Below, piece by piece: positions 12,831 to 24,679 of a stretch of 64,000 nt of DNA. The stretch's first letter is position 1; each line of letters begins with the position of its first letter. The notes below the pieces were generated by a model. That model saw only the letters and a program-made list of their open reading frames with translations, ran no database searches and was not told the DNA's origin. This DNA comes from Megaleporinus macrocephalus. Taxonomy: Eukaryota; Chordata; Actinopteri; Characiformes; Anostomidae. Both the position numbers and the translations under genes were made by a program. The DNA is taken from contig CM038710.1 in assembly GCA_021613375.1 (NCBI GenBank), forward strand, positions 24,884,667 to 24,948,666, written 5' to 3'.

Positions 12831-13050
12831 ATGTTTTCTACAGTGGTGCTGCCAGAGTCACTGAAATTTATAGCTTAAAGCCTAAGAAAAACACCTTTTT
12901 GATCATTTTGAAGGTAGCAGGAATTTTCTAAAAAGAATTTTCTGTAGGGTTGAAAATGTTTTAAATGTTTTTTTATTTGTCTGGTAAAAAATACTACTAG
13001 CACCCTGGCCCAAAGTAGCAGAATATCTTATTGTATCTTATGTCTGTGTA

Positions 13051-13306
13051 GGGCAGACGTGGGCTGGAGGTGATAGAACTAGCCTTGTGACCAGAAGGCT
13101 GCCGGTTTGTTCCCATGAACCGACAGGACGCAAGTAAAGTGCCCTTGAGCAAGCCACCTAACCCCCAACTGCTCCTTGCGGTAAATAGGGCTGCCCCCCA
13201 CTCCTGTGCACTCAATGCCCCCTAGTGTGTGTGTATATGTGGGTGTTTCACTGCCCGCTAGTGTATGTGTGTAGATGTGGGTGCTTCGCTAAGGTGAAAC
13301 TTTCTT
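13051..13306 (+). repeat. tRNA-derived SINE
   Basis: The 5' part has an RNA polymerase III promoter layout: a box A-like TGGGCTGGAGGTGATAG, then a box B-like GCCGGTTTGTTCCCAT, a decayed GGTTCGAnnCC. A body follows with CCTTGAGCAAG, CACCTAACCCCCAACTGC and CCCCTAGTGTGTGTG, recognised from fish SINEs. The 3' part reads AAGGTGAAACTTTC. No poly(A) tail or clear target-site duplication is visible. The minus-strand frame 12997-13215 across it is not a gene. Confidence 0.8.
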
Positions 13307-13453
13307 GTAATCAGAAATACCATAGAGTGAATGAGTTACTGAAAAGGCAGTCATTGAGATCAAACTTGCCTAAGAAAGAGCTGTCCATACTTTTGACTAG
13401 TAGGTGCGCAGAACGCTCTAAATCAACCAAAATGTAATTAAAAAAAGGCTTCA

Positions 13454-13562
13454 TACTGATCAAATGACCACAATCATTAATAAATAATATTAACAGTAAG
13501 AAACAGTAAAAAACAGTGAAAAAGGTCCCACAACTGCTTCTTTAGATCATTTGATCAGGGTA
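13454..13562. repeat. Short inverted repeat
   Basis: TACTGATCAAATGACC (13454-13469) pairs with GATCATTTGATCAGGGTA (13545-13562). The core TGATCAAATGA matches perfectly as an inverted repeat. The arms enclose about 75 bp of A-rich sequence with AACAGTAA/AACAGTGA repeats. It could be a decayed tiny transposon or a chance palindrome. Confidence 0.5.
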
Positions 13563-15479
13563 GGTGCCTTTGTTGAATTCAATCCAGATTTATAAATTAC
13601 TCACCAGATGAAAAGAATAACTATATAAAAAAGGAGATAGCTACAAAGCTATTGCTATATGTTGTTCCAGTTTGGCTTTTTTCTCATTTTTCATTTTGTA
13701 AATGAAATGAGTAAAGAGAGAGTTTTCTTTATGGTTTTGTTCAACGTCCAAGGTTAAAGCCACATTAATTAAATCTACATTAATAGAAGTTATATTTTTA
13801 GATTATAGATCATAAAGAAAAAATAAAGTACAATGAAAATATAGAATATGTACCAGTTTATACATCTATTTTAGACTAATACTGCAGATCTTATGAACTG
13901 AGTCAGATACCTTCAGAATTTAAGCCTTTAAAAATGTATGCATTGGTCTGCTTGGTTAAAAAAGGGCTGGGGCTTAATTTACAGAAAGTAAATAAATAGC
14001 AATTGCAATAGTGGTCAGAAAAATGGCAGTTAGGTCATCCTTCCTAAAATCGTTCTTTCTAGTTTGTTGTGTTGTGTCACTCAAGCGACATTTAATAGGC
14101 TGTATTGATCACTGTGTTATATTTGCTGGAATCCTAAATTATGTGGTTGGTTGTTTTAGTGAGTTTCAGGTTGCAAAAGCTTGGGAATCCTTGGAATAGA
14201 GATTCTCCACTGAAAGGCAGGGTGCAGTCCAGAACTACCAGAAAAACAACCAGCTTACATTAAGGCTCGACCACACACACTACCCCAGAGTTTGTCAATC
14301 TTACAAACCACAAGTGAGTTGCAAAGCAGCCTTTGGTGGTCCTTGAGCCAATATTAAGGGTTGGGTGGAGGGGCGTTTTGTCAATAATTCCCTAACTGAC
14401 AAGGCAATCAAAAAAGAAATAGCTTTTCTTTTAAAAACAATAAACAATTTGGCAATACTTCAATGATAGACAGTACCGCAACAAAGGCCCACAAAGGCAG
14501 CTTTGGTAATTTCTTGCCTCTAGACCCCATTTTACTTATTTCTAACCATTCTGCTTGGTTTCACCATTCTGATAGACTTATCTGTTGATATTTAAGGTTT
14601 TAGATCTATGTTACACATTTTGCTGGGCAGTCACTCAAATATTGAATATGAAGCATGAATATGGTTTCCTGTTTTCTGTGGACCTTCAAACTTCACTGAT
14701 AAGTTGTTGGGCCTTGAGGTAGCAAAGGTTGAAAAAAACAAACCCTTGAACAGAACGATGTGTCACAAAATGTATTCAAGTATGTGAAATGGACATTTCA
14801 GCACTGAATGGACATTTTAGCATTGACTAAATATTTGAATAATGTTTTGGTTATTACGTTTTTGTGTTTTTTTATTAATATGGCTCTTGACAGAATTGCT
14901 CTGTGCTATGCGTTTTTTTCACAAATCGGTACAAAGCTGTGCATGAATGTTGAAAAACAGTTAAGGCTAATTGACACATTTAAATGTGTGTTAATTATAA
15001 GAAGTTAAACTATGTCAGCTTTCTGTTTGAACCCTTATGATGGAAATGAATGTGATTCAGCTGCTCTACTGCTACTCGGCAGCAGATGTAGTTGCCCTGT
15101 GCGTCTGGGGAACAATAACTGCGGTTTCAACTTAGCTGAAGGTTTTGACGGCGTATTTGTACAGTGATTTCAAATTACGCTTTTCACCTTGCGGACCTCT
15201 TTGCAAGAGGTATTACAACACTGCGAGGGGATGTTTTGGCTTTATGCTAATTTCACATGAAGAACAACATGCTGTGGCCATATGCTGGTCCAGGTGGACG
15301 AGGTATCCAAGCAACTGTATCAAAGCAGTAGGAAGGCTTCCTCTGAAAGGAGAGAATCTCTCAACCCCTTTAGCAGCTAGCTCACTCATCAGCTGTCTGT
15401 GGCCAGAACTTAAGTAGACTTAAATAGTGTAGCATGCTTTTAATAAAGGAGGGCAAGAGATTTTGACATCATCTCCAAA
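13563..15479. other. Non-coding AT-rich DNA, no gene seen
   Basis: Short frames (14011-14199, 14808-15008, 15145-15417) have no recognised domain. The part from about 15,040 to 15,420 is somewhat GC-richer and unique. No transposon or RNA gene was recognised. Confidence 0.4.
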
Positions 15480-16030
15480 TTACAAACTTGTTTCAGCTCT
15501 CCCTGGCTAATGAGGTTACTGTGTTCTGGGTTGTGTGGAATGAAACCAGCACTTCATGGTGGTGGATCCGGAAATTATGCAAATTATTGCCCTTCTATTT
15601 TCATGTATCTTCTCTTTTTGGACAGATGGCTAGATTTGGAAAACGCTCTCCTACCCTGAGCTGTGGCTTTGCATACATTTACAGAAAACCTACCATTAGT
15701 TTCAGAATTTTCTGTAATAGACCTCAATGAAGGAATATTTGCGATGGAGAATTGCATTAAGTTCCCTGGCACTCTCTGTGGACGTCTGCGTCAATCAAGG
15801 AAGACAGGCGAGCCTAAATGCATTTTGACAAGTATTAAAACATGTCGTGTGCTGGCTCAGGCGCTTTTTAAAAATGACAGTGATAATAAAGCTGTGGTTA
15901 GGTAAGCTGGCCCGCATGCTGAGAAGAAAAGGTCCCTTCTTAAAATATCTCTCAAAGGCACAAAACAATCTTTTATTGTCAGTGCACGCACAAATTGCCA
16001 ATAATATGCTCACTGGCTTGTACTGCTGAG
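15480..16030. promoter_or_regulatory. Candidate regulatory block with an octamer site
   Basis: A perfect octamer ATGCAAAT (15577-15584) sits in AAATTATGCAAATTATTG, the form expected for POU-factor binding. The segment is repeat-free, and five overlapping frames on both strands are mutually incompatible and domain-free. The motif is seen directly; regulatory function is inference. Confidence 0.3.
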
Positions 16031-16784
16031 GGAAAAATAACAAGGCGCTTCAGCACTGGAGTGGAAAAATGTTTAAAAACACCTACTCGGTACAATGGCC
16101 TCTCCGTCCAGCGCCAAATTCTGCCTTCATTTTGTTTTTTTTTGTTTTTTTGAAGGAGGAAGTCCTTAAAAAGTACACAGCAGCGTCTGAGCCCTAAAAA
16201 AGCGGTTGGCCGGGTCGGTTGCTTATAAAAGGCGGGATGGACAGGAACCCAAGAATCTAAATATGGAAAGAATACAGATAATGAAACACAGGTGGAGCTA
16301 GAATCCCAAAAGTCAGCACTAAAGTTGTTTCTGTGACTGAGTCCCTGGCTTTGATTCCCCCCCAAGAAAAGCCTTCAAGCAAGCCATCTCCAAACTGACC
16401 GCAACATGCCTTCATTAGTAGAAAGAGCTTTGTCAGGCAGGTACTCCATCACCTTTTGTAACATGATCGTCTTGCGCTTTTGTCTGTCCTAGGCACGGTG
16501 CAGATACGCGGCGAATGACGGAGCGCTCTCTGTTGGGTGAGGCAGGACAGCTGTGTGGGGATGGATGTGGCACATGATTAATAGAGAGAAGGTGAGGAGA
16601 GGTGACACCTCTGGCTCTGAGGAGCTTAATGGTGAACCTGTGATATTCCCACAGGATCTGCAAGCCGGTATCAGCTCACAGGAGACCTGACAACAAAGAG
16701 CCAGTGCAACTAACGAGCATAAGGAGAAAGCCCAGGTTCAGATAACGCGCTATGGTGAATCTAAATAGAAAGACTGTGACACAA
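16031..16784. other. Non-coding, GC-richer unique DNA
   Basis: A minus-strand frame of 128 codons (15979-16365) and another (16433-16663) lack recognised domains. The segment 16,430-16,680 is GC-richer and could be conserved non-coding sequence. Confidence 0.35.
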
Positions 16785-16804
16785 ACACACACACACACAC
16801 ACAA
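16785..16804. repeat. (CA)n microsatellite
   Basis: About ten CA units, just upstream of the F1 element. Confidence 0.9.
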
Positions 16805-16869
16805 ATAAAGGTACCCAAGCTTGGAAAATGCTGTCATTGGTACCGAACGTTTACATTTAATGTTTAACA

Positions 16870-17347
16870 TACACTACTGTTTAAAAGCCTTTATCTTAGC
16901 AATAAGTGTATTTCACCAGTCAAAACACCAGATATCATTAGAACAGATATAAACAAGCATACATACAATACAAAGTAGCAGAAATATCAAATTCTAAAAG
17001 AAGTAGAAAATAGTGTTGAAGCCAGTTTTATTTTTAGGTGCAGATTTCTCCTGGATGCCCCAGAGGCATAAATTTATTCAAATCTTTTACCAGAAATCTT
17101 GATTTAGCTTATTTAAGTACTGAGCAGTCAAAGTAGGTAATAGATGATAACTGCAAATAAAACTGGTTTGCCATAATATAAAAAACACTAACAAATGTAA
17201 ACCTACTTCTTACTGTATTAATACTTAATGAATATTTTAAAAATAAAGTGTTTTGCTGAGCAAATAAAAGCTTTATTTCTAGAAAACTAGCTTTTTAAAA
17301 AATATAATAATGACCCTAAGTGCCGCAAACTTTTGCAGAGTACTGTA
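16870..17347 (+). mobile_element. Small TIR element, family F1 (complete)
   Basis: The ends are TACACTACTGTTTAAAAGC on the left and, reverse-complemented, TACAGTACTCTGCAAAAGT on the right. Together they form an imperfect terminal inverted repeat beginning with TA, the Tc1/mariner target. The 478-bp interior has no transposase. It shares ordered blocks with 3,367-3,790, the triplicated units at 5.5-7.0 kb and 62,821-63,252, notably ATCATTAGAACAGAT, ACAAAGTAGCA and AAGAAGTAGA. Probably non-autonomous. Confidence 0.8.
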
Positions 17348-17960
17348 TTTTCCAGTATAAACATATTCTCACATCAAAAAGAAAAAAAAGAAAATCAATT
17401 TATATATAATTTGACAAGTTTTAAGTGTCCATTCTTCACCAGAGATAAAATGTGTTAACCAGTGTTTCTTTGAGTGTTCATGGTATACAACACTATTGCC
17501 TTCCGAGGTGAACAATTGAGAAACCACATTTTTAATAGTGATTCCTGATGTATTTTATTTTGTTTCTCATTTTTTATTGTTTTTATACATCTATTTTAGT
17601 GACTTAAAGATGCAGATTCTATCATAAATAGTTAAAGAAAGATTTATTATGTTGCAATTTTAAATGTATTCATTCATTTTTTGTTTTTCATTTATTCATG
17701 CAAAATTCTTTGACTGACAGAGCCTGCAAATGTACTAGGGTTAGATGTTCAGAAATGACCCTGATTGGACGATATTTAAACAGGCTGTGCAGTTTCAAAC
17801 AGCAAACCATGCAGGCATTAAGCAATATCTAGATTTAATTTAAGATTTATATGTACAAGTCCAATCAGTTGAATTTAACCATTAGATACAGACTTGACTG
17901 CAATTTTCAGCCATGACTGAATGACTCCACAAATGCTGCATGTAATTTTCGAATGAATGC
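17348..17960. other. Non-coding AT-rich DNA
   Basis: Unique AT-rich sequence; nothing recognised. Confidence 0.4.
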
Positions 17961-18460
17961 ATCATATTTGGTTCCATCCACAACATCAAAACACTGCCTG
18001 TGTCATTATTAGAAACTGTGATTTCTCCTCATCCTCTGAAAGCTGCAGGAAATGGCCTTTGTGCCTAAACCTACAGGACACAGATCCCTGCACACAGCAT
18101 CTGTTGACAAGCCTGACTTTCCTTCATTACTGGCACAGAGCTTAGCAGAGGAAACCTAATCTAACTTGGCAGAGAGTCAGGGAGCATTTCCTGCTCAATC
18201 TTATCCCATACAACCAAACGCTCTTAATTAAAGAGGCTAACGAGGAAAATATAGCAAAACGAGAGCCGACACTTCGCCCGCTTCCTTAAAATGACAGCCC
18301 TCATCTTCAAATGCATCCATATGTGGGCTTCAACACATTCCAAGTAATATTCCAGAGGAATATGTCCACAAGCAATCACCAGCTTTTCAGTCTCAGAGAG
18401 TGCAGCAATGGGTGTTCCTGGACTCTCGTTCTCCACCGGGAGAAGAAACAGCAACAGAGA
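17961..18460. promoter_or_regulatory. Candidate conserved non-coding (regulatory) block
   Basis: A palindromic homeodomain-type site CTCTTAATTAAAGAG lies at 18221-18235. Three TEAD/MCAT-type words follow within about 30 bp: CATTCCA (18336-18342), ATTCCA (18349-18354) and GGAATAT (from 18358). The block is unique, less AT-rich, and bears no domain-containing frame. Motif clustering is observed; enhancer activity is inferred. Confidence 0.4.
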
Positions 18461-19989
18461 GAGGTTTTAATATATGATCCATTGTCAAAATACATATTAA
18501 TGAAGGCTTAAGTCATTGCCAAAGACATCTGCATTGCCCCGTGGTGCCGGTTGCCAAAATTAGAGATGCGAAAGTGAGAATAACAGATGTAGAAGCTTTA
18601 TATAAATCTCACATGCTTTGTCTTCTTACCCTATTCTGATATGACAAAAACACACTGCCCACTAACATTCAAAGGTTTAAAATAATAACAAACATTTTGA
18701 GATCTCTGTTCATGTTGTTCATGTAAATGAAAGTAGGAAACTATTGTGTTATGATGCTATACTGTAAAAATTGCTTTGTGGGCACAACCTAAAAAATTGC
18801 GGTATTGTGGTAACAAGAAATTAAACTTAAATTAAAACTAAATTTTTAGGTTACATACAACTAGTTAAAATGCTTGTAAGCACATGAAGTCGTTTGTTTA
18901 GGTTGTAAGAAAGTGTACTACTCTACACCTTCAACCTATTTTTAAAAAGCCAAAACTAATTATGAAGTATTAGATTAGGGCACTGTGATGAACAGAGCTG
19001 TAGGTAATTCTGTAATGACCACATTTCAAATTAACATATCTTGTGTTTAAAAAGGTTCTGATCAAATCCCAGGCAGACAAACTCAACAAGATATTAAATA
19101 CTCGCAGTATTTTATTGGTTAGCAGTTTTTTAGTAAATAAAACTTTTTTATTAAATACCTTATCATGTCTAGTTTAGGTATTTTAATCTACACCGAATAA
19201 AATAACAGGCAATGACAAGTGATTCCAAATATTTGAACCATTTTTTTTCATATCTCAGAGTTTGTCGTAAAATACATTCATGGCATGTTCATGTGGTGTA
19301 TTTTGTAAATTATAGTCCCGTCCCATCATACTTTGGTGGTAAAACAAATCACCAGCTGCTAGAATTAACTGTTATCAAATTAACTATCAATAGAGGTTTC
19401 CTTATATTTGAATAAGAGGTCTACAGTCAACAGTGCTTGAGCAGCTGGGCTTTAGCCTCCACTACTGTGAATGGTTTAAAAGGTGAACTGTTGTGCATGG
19501 TTGGTGATAGTTTTCAATGTTTCAGTCTCCTGAGCTTTGAGAACAAATGTAGGCTTTACTAATCTTTATAAGGAATGTTATTTAATGCTAACCAGTTCCC
19601 TTACCTGGTTGATCAACATTATGGCTTACATTATAGCAAACATGCCTAAACGTAGCATTTAATTTAAAAAAATAGCAATAATGATGTCAATTCACTCAGC
19701 AGTTAATAATACAGAAATCAGTCCTTCGGCCCCAAAGTGCATGCAGCTTTCAGTTTCATTACACCTCCCATTGTAGGATGAGACTGGGCATGTGCAATAA
19801 ATGTAGCAATGGTTACCTTTTCTTTTAGGAATGTATAGTAAGGTGGCTTTTTTGCTGCTTCAGCTTTTCATAGCTTGGCTTCCCTGCCATGAAGCCCAGA
19901 GTAATTAATGGCCTCATACTGGCCTTCCACCAACTGGACCTACCCAGATTAATAACAGTCATACCCAAACAAATTAGGAAAAAATATTT
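18461..19989. other. Non-coding AT-rich DNA, no gene seen
   Basis: Apart from a domain-free 67-codon frame (19212-19415), nothing stands out. Confidence 0.4.
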
Positions 19990-20089
19990 ATTTATTGTGA
20001 TATATGATTAGTTTTTTGAGAGTGCAGTCAGTGTATTGTGCCCAATTACATCAGTGTTGTATTTTCAAACATCAGTTTTGATACATTTA

Positions 20090-20180
20090 GAGAATGTATC
20101 ATGTTAATTAATTGATCCAGCAATCACAGATGGTCAAAGGTAATGGCTCCGCCAATTAATGGGATTTTTTAAAATTAAGC
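20090..20180. promoter_or_regulatory. Candidate regulatory block: TAAT cluster plus DR1-like site
   Basis: TTAATTAATTGAT (20104-20116), TGGTCAAAGGTAA (20131-20143) and CCAATTAATGG lie within 60 bp. The middle motif fits a direct repeat with one-base spacing, bound by nuclear receptors of the HNF4/COUP-TF kind, or alternatively a TCF/LEF-type TCAAAGG. The tight grouping of unlike motifs in repeat-free DNA is the evidence. Confidence 0.4.
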
Positions 20181-20940
20181 GAAATACCTTCTTAGTGTAA
20201 ATTTCCAACAATGGCCGTCTCTGGCTTGTAGTGGCTCCGTTCTGGGTTCAAGTTCATGCAGGATTAGATGGCAGTGCTGGAGACACTGACTGTCATTCTT
20301 ATCTTACACTTATTCTAACACTTTATAAACGAGGGCTAAAATGTGTTGTTTTTGTTGTATTTCCAGGCTCAGCTATCATTCCTCAGTACTGCATATCACA
20401 TGCCAGTTCCATGGACAAACCATTTATATAGCACCACAATGATCCACTTAAAATCAGGTCACATTTGCCCCCTAGGTGGATGGAGAAAACCTGGAGAGAT
20501 ACGATATAGAACATAGTTCATTTTAGTCTCTGAAACCAAACAGTCCAGCAGAACTGATCCATCTGACAAATTTTCATTAGCTGAGTCACAACACATCTGG
20601 CAGTGGCTCCACTCCCCAGAGAACCAGCCACTCTGTTCTGTTATCATGAACTGTCATGGCACACTACAGCCTCACAGACAGGGGCCAAAACATCCAGAGC
20701 TAAAACAGCTGTGAAAAATTGTGATTTCCATGCTGAGCTTGAAAGAAACAACTAGATAAATGTCAGCTTAAGGTATTTTTTGGAAACTTTTTGATATGGG
20801 CTGGGTGCCCAGAGAGGATATTCCTCAGCAACCCTGGACTTTTTTGAGTCCATTAAAGGGTCCAATAAGGAGTGCATAAAGCACATGGCTATCAGTGTAA
20901 TCATAAGAAGATTGTGGTGTGAAATGCATTTGACCTGGTT
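20181..20940. other. Non-coding DNA, no gene seen
   Basis: Domain-free frames at 20231-20431 (plus) and 20459-20647 (minus). No RNA gene recognised. Confidence 0.4.
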
Positions 20941-21157
20941 TGGCCTGGAATATTTGCCTGAGAGTTTTAACATGACTTCATCAGATGTAAACATGTTTCT
21001 TTTAAACAAGTGACTCTGGCACGCTGGTAAATTAAGTTTGACATGAACAGAAAACAACAGTAATTTTAGTGTACACTCTCAGAAGAAAAGGTACTAAACC
21101 GTGACGTTGGGGGGTTCCCACATTGGTATGTATTTGGAACCTTTAGTACTGTGTTTC
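20941..21157. repeat. Tandem duplication, unit 1 (about 218-bp period)
   Basis: The unit begins with CCTGGAATATTTGC and contains CAAGTGACTCTGGCA, GGTAAATTAAGTTTGACATG and ACTCTCAGAAGAAAAGGTACT. Each recurs in order in unit 2. The AGAAAAGGTACTAAACCGT-like word and a GGTATGTATTTGGAACC block resemble ends of non-autonomous fish DNA transposons. Confidence 0.85.
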
Positions 21158-21158
21158 T

Positions 21159-21390
21159 GACCTGGAATATTTGCATAAGAGAATTTTAAGATGACGGTAT
21201 CAGATGGTGCCATGCATCTCTTAAGCAAGTGACTCTGGCATGCAGGTAAATTAAGTTTGACATGAACAAAAACAACAGTAATTTTGATATACACTCAGAA
21301 AAAGGCACTAAACTGTAACAAAGGTAAAACTCCTCACATCACCGAGGTGGTTCCCTCATTGGTACATCTTTGGTACCATTAGTTAAGGAA
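21159..21390. repeat. Tandem duplication, unit 2
   Basis: Direct, diverged copy of unit 1 in the same order: CCTGGAATATTTGC, CAAGTGACTCTGGCA, GGTAAATTAAGTTTGACATG, ACTCAGAAAAAGGCACT, then TTGGTACATCTTTGGTACC. The match between units looks about 80% by eye. The two minus-strand frames 20752-21057 and 21094-21294 share a run V-K-L-N-L-P-A-C-Q-S-H-L only because the DNA is duplicated. Confidence 0.85.
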
Positions 21391-21879
21391 CATGAGGAAT
21401 GATTGCTATAGTCTATTATAATTAGTTTTTAAGGTGACATAGTTTACCTGTTTCAGATCTTGACACAGTTCTAAACCCACAACAGGCAGCAATGAAACCA
21501 AACATTGTAGGTGTTGTTACTACTTGCCACCTGCATGCTCGATATAAAGGCTATAACTCTGCATAAATTACATGCATATAATGTGGACTGATAACTTAGC
21601 TAACAGTTTTTCCTGAATGGGTCAACTTTTTGTGATTTACTATAAATATAGGTTATCCTGTTGGTACTCTCCTAAATTTGTGTCTCCTTTGGTTATTACT
21701 TATTTTCTGATAAAAAGATATTCTGACGAATAACAGGCATTATTAATGTGTTATCAACAAATCCTTCAAAGAAGTGTATGTGAAACAGTGCTCTCAAAGG
21801 AAATACTCTGTATTAGTGGTTTGATACTATTAGTGATTAATAAAATAGCTTAAAAGTGACAATTTGATGTGGCAATTTT
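21391..21879. other. Non-coding AT-rich DNA
   Basis: Nothing recognised. Confidence 0.4.
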
Positions 21880-22170
21880 GATTTCATGGTGCATCAGTAC
21901 GATGTGAGAATACTAGCTTAGCATACCGTCGTAGTCCAAAGAAAAACATGAATCCAAAATGGTAACTTCACAGGAGAGGCCCAAAACCTTCACTGCTTCA
22001 CTTTTAATGTAAATCTATGGAACCAGTCATTTTTCCAAGCTGTTTTGGAACATTTCTATTGGTCCATTTATCATGAATTTTTCACACAGTATCAAGGGCA
22101 GCTGTTGTGTTCTAACGATCCAGGAAAAAAAATAGATAAAAATCGAGATGTTTTTGTTTGAACAGCAGCA
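21880..22170. repeat. Probable interspersed repeat, unclassified
   Basis: Phrases such as AATCTATGGAACCAGTCATTT, AGCTGTTTTGGAACATTTC, CAGCTGTTGTGTTCTAACGA and TCCAGGAAAAAAAATAGA are familiar from fish interspersed repeats. The class is unknown to me and there is no second full copy in the window, so the call rests on memory only. Confidence 0.35.
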
Positions 22171-22230
22171 ATATGCTATAATGCACTCTGCCTTTTAATA
22201 CATGCAAATGGTAATATTATGATTGGATTT

Positions 22231-22335
22231 GTCTCAGCACTTCCCAACCTGGTCCCTGAGAATCTGGGGTGCTTCTCAGGGACACTTATTAGTGTTTCTG
22301 CTCCCAACACACCTGATCCAACTAATCACAACCAA
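22231..22335 (+). repeat. Dispersed repeat fragment (CACCTGATCCAACTAATC type)
   Basis: The segment CCCAACCTGGTCCCTGAGAA ... CCCAACACACCTGATCCAAC ... TAATCA resembles a short interspersed fish repeat seen in many genomes. A reverse-oriented partial copy with GGATCAGGTGTGT lies near 43,033-43,075. Confidence 0.5.
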
Positions 22336-24439
22336 AATCTCTAGATTCTATATGGTTCAATGCATTTCTGGTTACTCACCAAGTGTCGTTCAGTACAATC
22401 AGTGGCTTTGACAGGAAATGTTTTACATAGAACTTGAGCATAAACACAGACACAGAAAAACACATAAATTGAAGGTAATAAAGTGAGTAATCATAAGCAA
22501 TGTTAAAATTCTGTGTTTTAAGTGAAATGTCTACAGTGTAGTGAGCAGTCATTGCATGATCCAATGCTACAGGAATGCCAAGCAGCAAGAGAGTTTCTGC
22601 ACCAATACACTGCCAATGATGAATGACTTAATGTTAAGTTAATCTTAAAACTAAGTAAAAGCAAAGTAAAACTTGTGCAACTCTCTCTAATCAGCTATGT
22701 TTAGTAACACTGCTGTTTTGTGATTTATATCTCTAGCGCTGTTTCCAAGCAACCCAGTTCAAACTTTGCTACATTTGAGAGCTAGCTAGCATAGCAACGG
22801 ACAAAGTTTCCACAAACCTTAACATTAATATTTTTCTCAGAATGTAAGTTTTTCCCACTATCTATGCTACTCGATTTGCTAACGAGTGTTTAACCGGTTA
22901 GCTTTAGTCAGGAAGCTTTAGTACAAAAAGTCCAGGAGTTGGCCTGGATGGCGTCAGGTTGACGGCCTGTTTTGTCTTGGCCTACACAAGGAGAGCTGTG
23001 TTCGCTGCCTCTGTATAAGATCATTTAAACTTTTTTTCTATCATACAAAATGTTAACAAAACATTAAAACTACATAAAACAGTTTTATTAAACATTTAAA
23101 TAAAATATGTTTGCTGTTGCTGTAGGATCTAGTTGAACTTTCCATGATGGCTTAACTGGGTACTGATTACTGGTTTATCTTCATGAAATCTAAGGGCAGA
23201 TTGGAATGTTACTTTTACTGTCTTCATTTAAAATTAAGTTTGGTTTTTATGTAGTCGATTTTAGGTGGTGATTCTGAATACGTTTTAGAGAAGAAAGGAC
23301 TGAGAATAACCACCATTTGTTCCATTGTTTAATGTTAAATTTTACTAAATATATTCGATAATTGTATTTATCTACATTTGTCATGTATAATGCATAGTAA
23401 TGAATTAACAATTTCAGTTTTTCCACTTTCTTCTTATGTTTTTTTATATGGGCTTGGTCTCTATAACTTAGTTTTGATTTGGTCAAACCTCTAATGTTTT
23501 TAGCTGTACAATGTACAATGCTGTTGGACAGTCTTTACTGGATTTACCTAAAAATAAATTGCATGGTATTGTTATAATTGGGCTAAATTCAAATGATACT
23601 TAAGTAGTTTATGTATGTGAAGCAAACAAATCACTTTATACTGAAATCTTAATTCTTGATTTTATTGTATTGGGTTGGTTCAGCACCAGGACTGCTTAAC
23701 TCACACCTCTTATTTTGGAGATGATATTTTGGACTAAAAGGATCATAAAAATTATGGTTTGGGTTTAAGTTGCTTTACACGCCTCTAACCATTGTAATTG
23801 TTGTGTAAGGTGTTAAGTGTAGTTGTTTTCCCCAAAAGAATTTATCATCTGTCTTGGTTCCTTAAGTCTAAACATCCATTGGGCCATGGTAAGAAAAAAG
23901 CATTAGCAAGCATTTGTAGATACCCCTGGCCAATTGTGAGAAATAGTGAGTGATTTTACTGAGACATTTTCAATGTTGAAGATCTTTGTTTTATATGGCT
24001 TTGTTTTGCATCCTAAGAGCATGAAGATGGAATGCAAACACAGTGGCGAACACAGGAAATGTCAATTTATCGACACATACGGTCTGCTTACCATTTAATA
24101 ACATAATTATGTATTTTCTCTATTCAGATAAAGACATATTTAATTTCCTGATCAGGCGGTTGGTACTTGGCTGCCTTTTGTTGTGTTTCAACAAAACTGT
24201 GTACAAAAAACTGAACATGATTAATCTGATTTAATATAACTGTACATCATTTGAACACACCAATAGGCATTTACACTGTGCAAAAAATTCATGATGAACA
24301 GACCAAATGCTCCAAAATAGCTTGAAAAAAAATCTGGTTCAATTGACTTTGAAAGTAAAGTATTTTCTTAACGCTTTTAAAGCTTTCATCTTTATGAGAG
24401 AGGGCAAAATCAAACTCCACCCTTGCTTCAAAACATTCA
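22336..24439. other. Non-coding AT-rich DNA, no gene seen
   Basis: The part 22,720-23,000 is a little GC-richer. Frames at 22376-22588, 23247-23486 and 24043-24234 carry no domain. Confidence 0.4.
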
Positions 24440-24600
24440 CAAGTGTTTTTGTCCATCCTTCCATTGTGAGATGTCAGCACTGTGTGTCTGAAGGATGTGT
24501 AGCTGCCAAGAGGCTGTTACTGAGAAAAAAAGGATATTTGTTAAGCAAACTACAAACATGTATCTACAAAAAGCTGCACTGCAAACAGTACAAATTATTT
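24440..24600 (+). mobile_element. Tc1-like transposase fragment, N-terminal region (decayed)
   Basis: The stretch holds TGTGAGATGTCAGCACTGTG and, soon after, GCCAAGAGGCTGTTACTGAG. The second phrase recurs as AAGAGGCTGTTCCTGAGAG near 48,963-48,981 beside another Tc1-like remnant. Both fit the upstream coding part of a fish Tc1-like family. No intact reading frame is left. Confidence 0.5.
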
Positions 24601-24679
24601 AAACTCTATACTTAATTGAATATAGTACAAAGACCACATATCAAATGATGAAACAAACTATTGAAATTGTATTTTTGTC

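Noticed and set aside
13051..13306. Possible tRNA gene
   Set aside because: Box A and box B words are present but they belong to a SINE; no cloverleaf with an acceptor stem can be drawn and box B is decayed.
15979..16365. Longest open frame in the window, 128 codons, minus strand
   Set aside because: No domain, overlaps other frames, and its neighbourhood has no splice or promoter context that would single it out.
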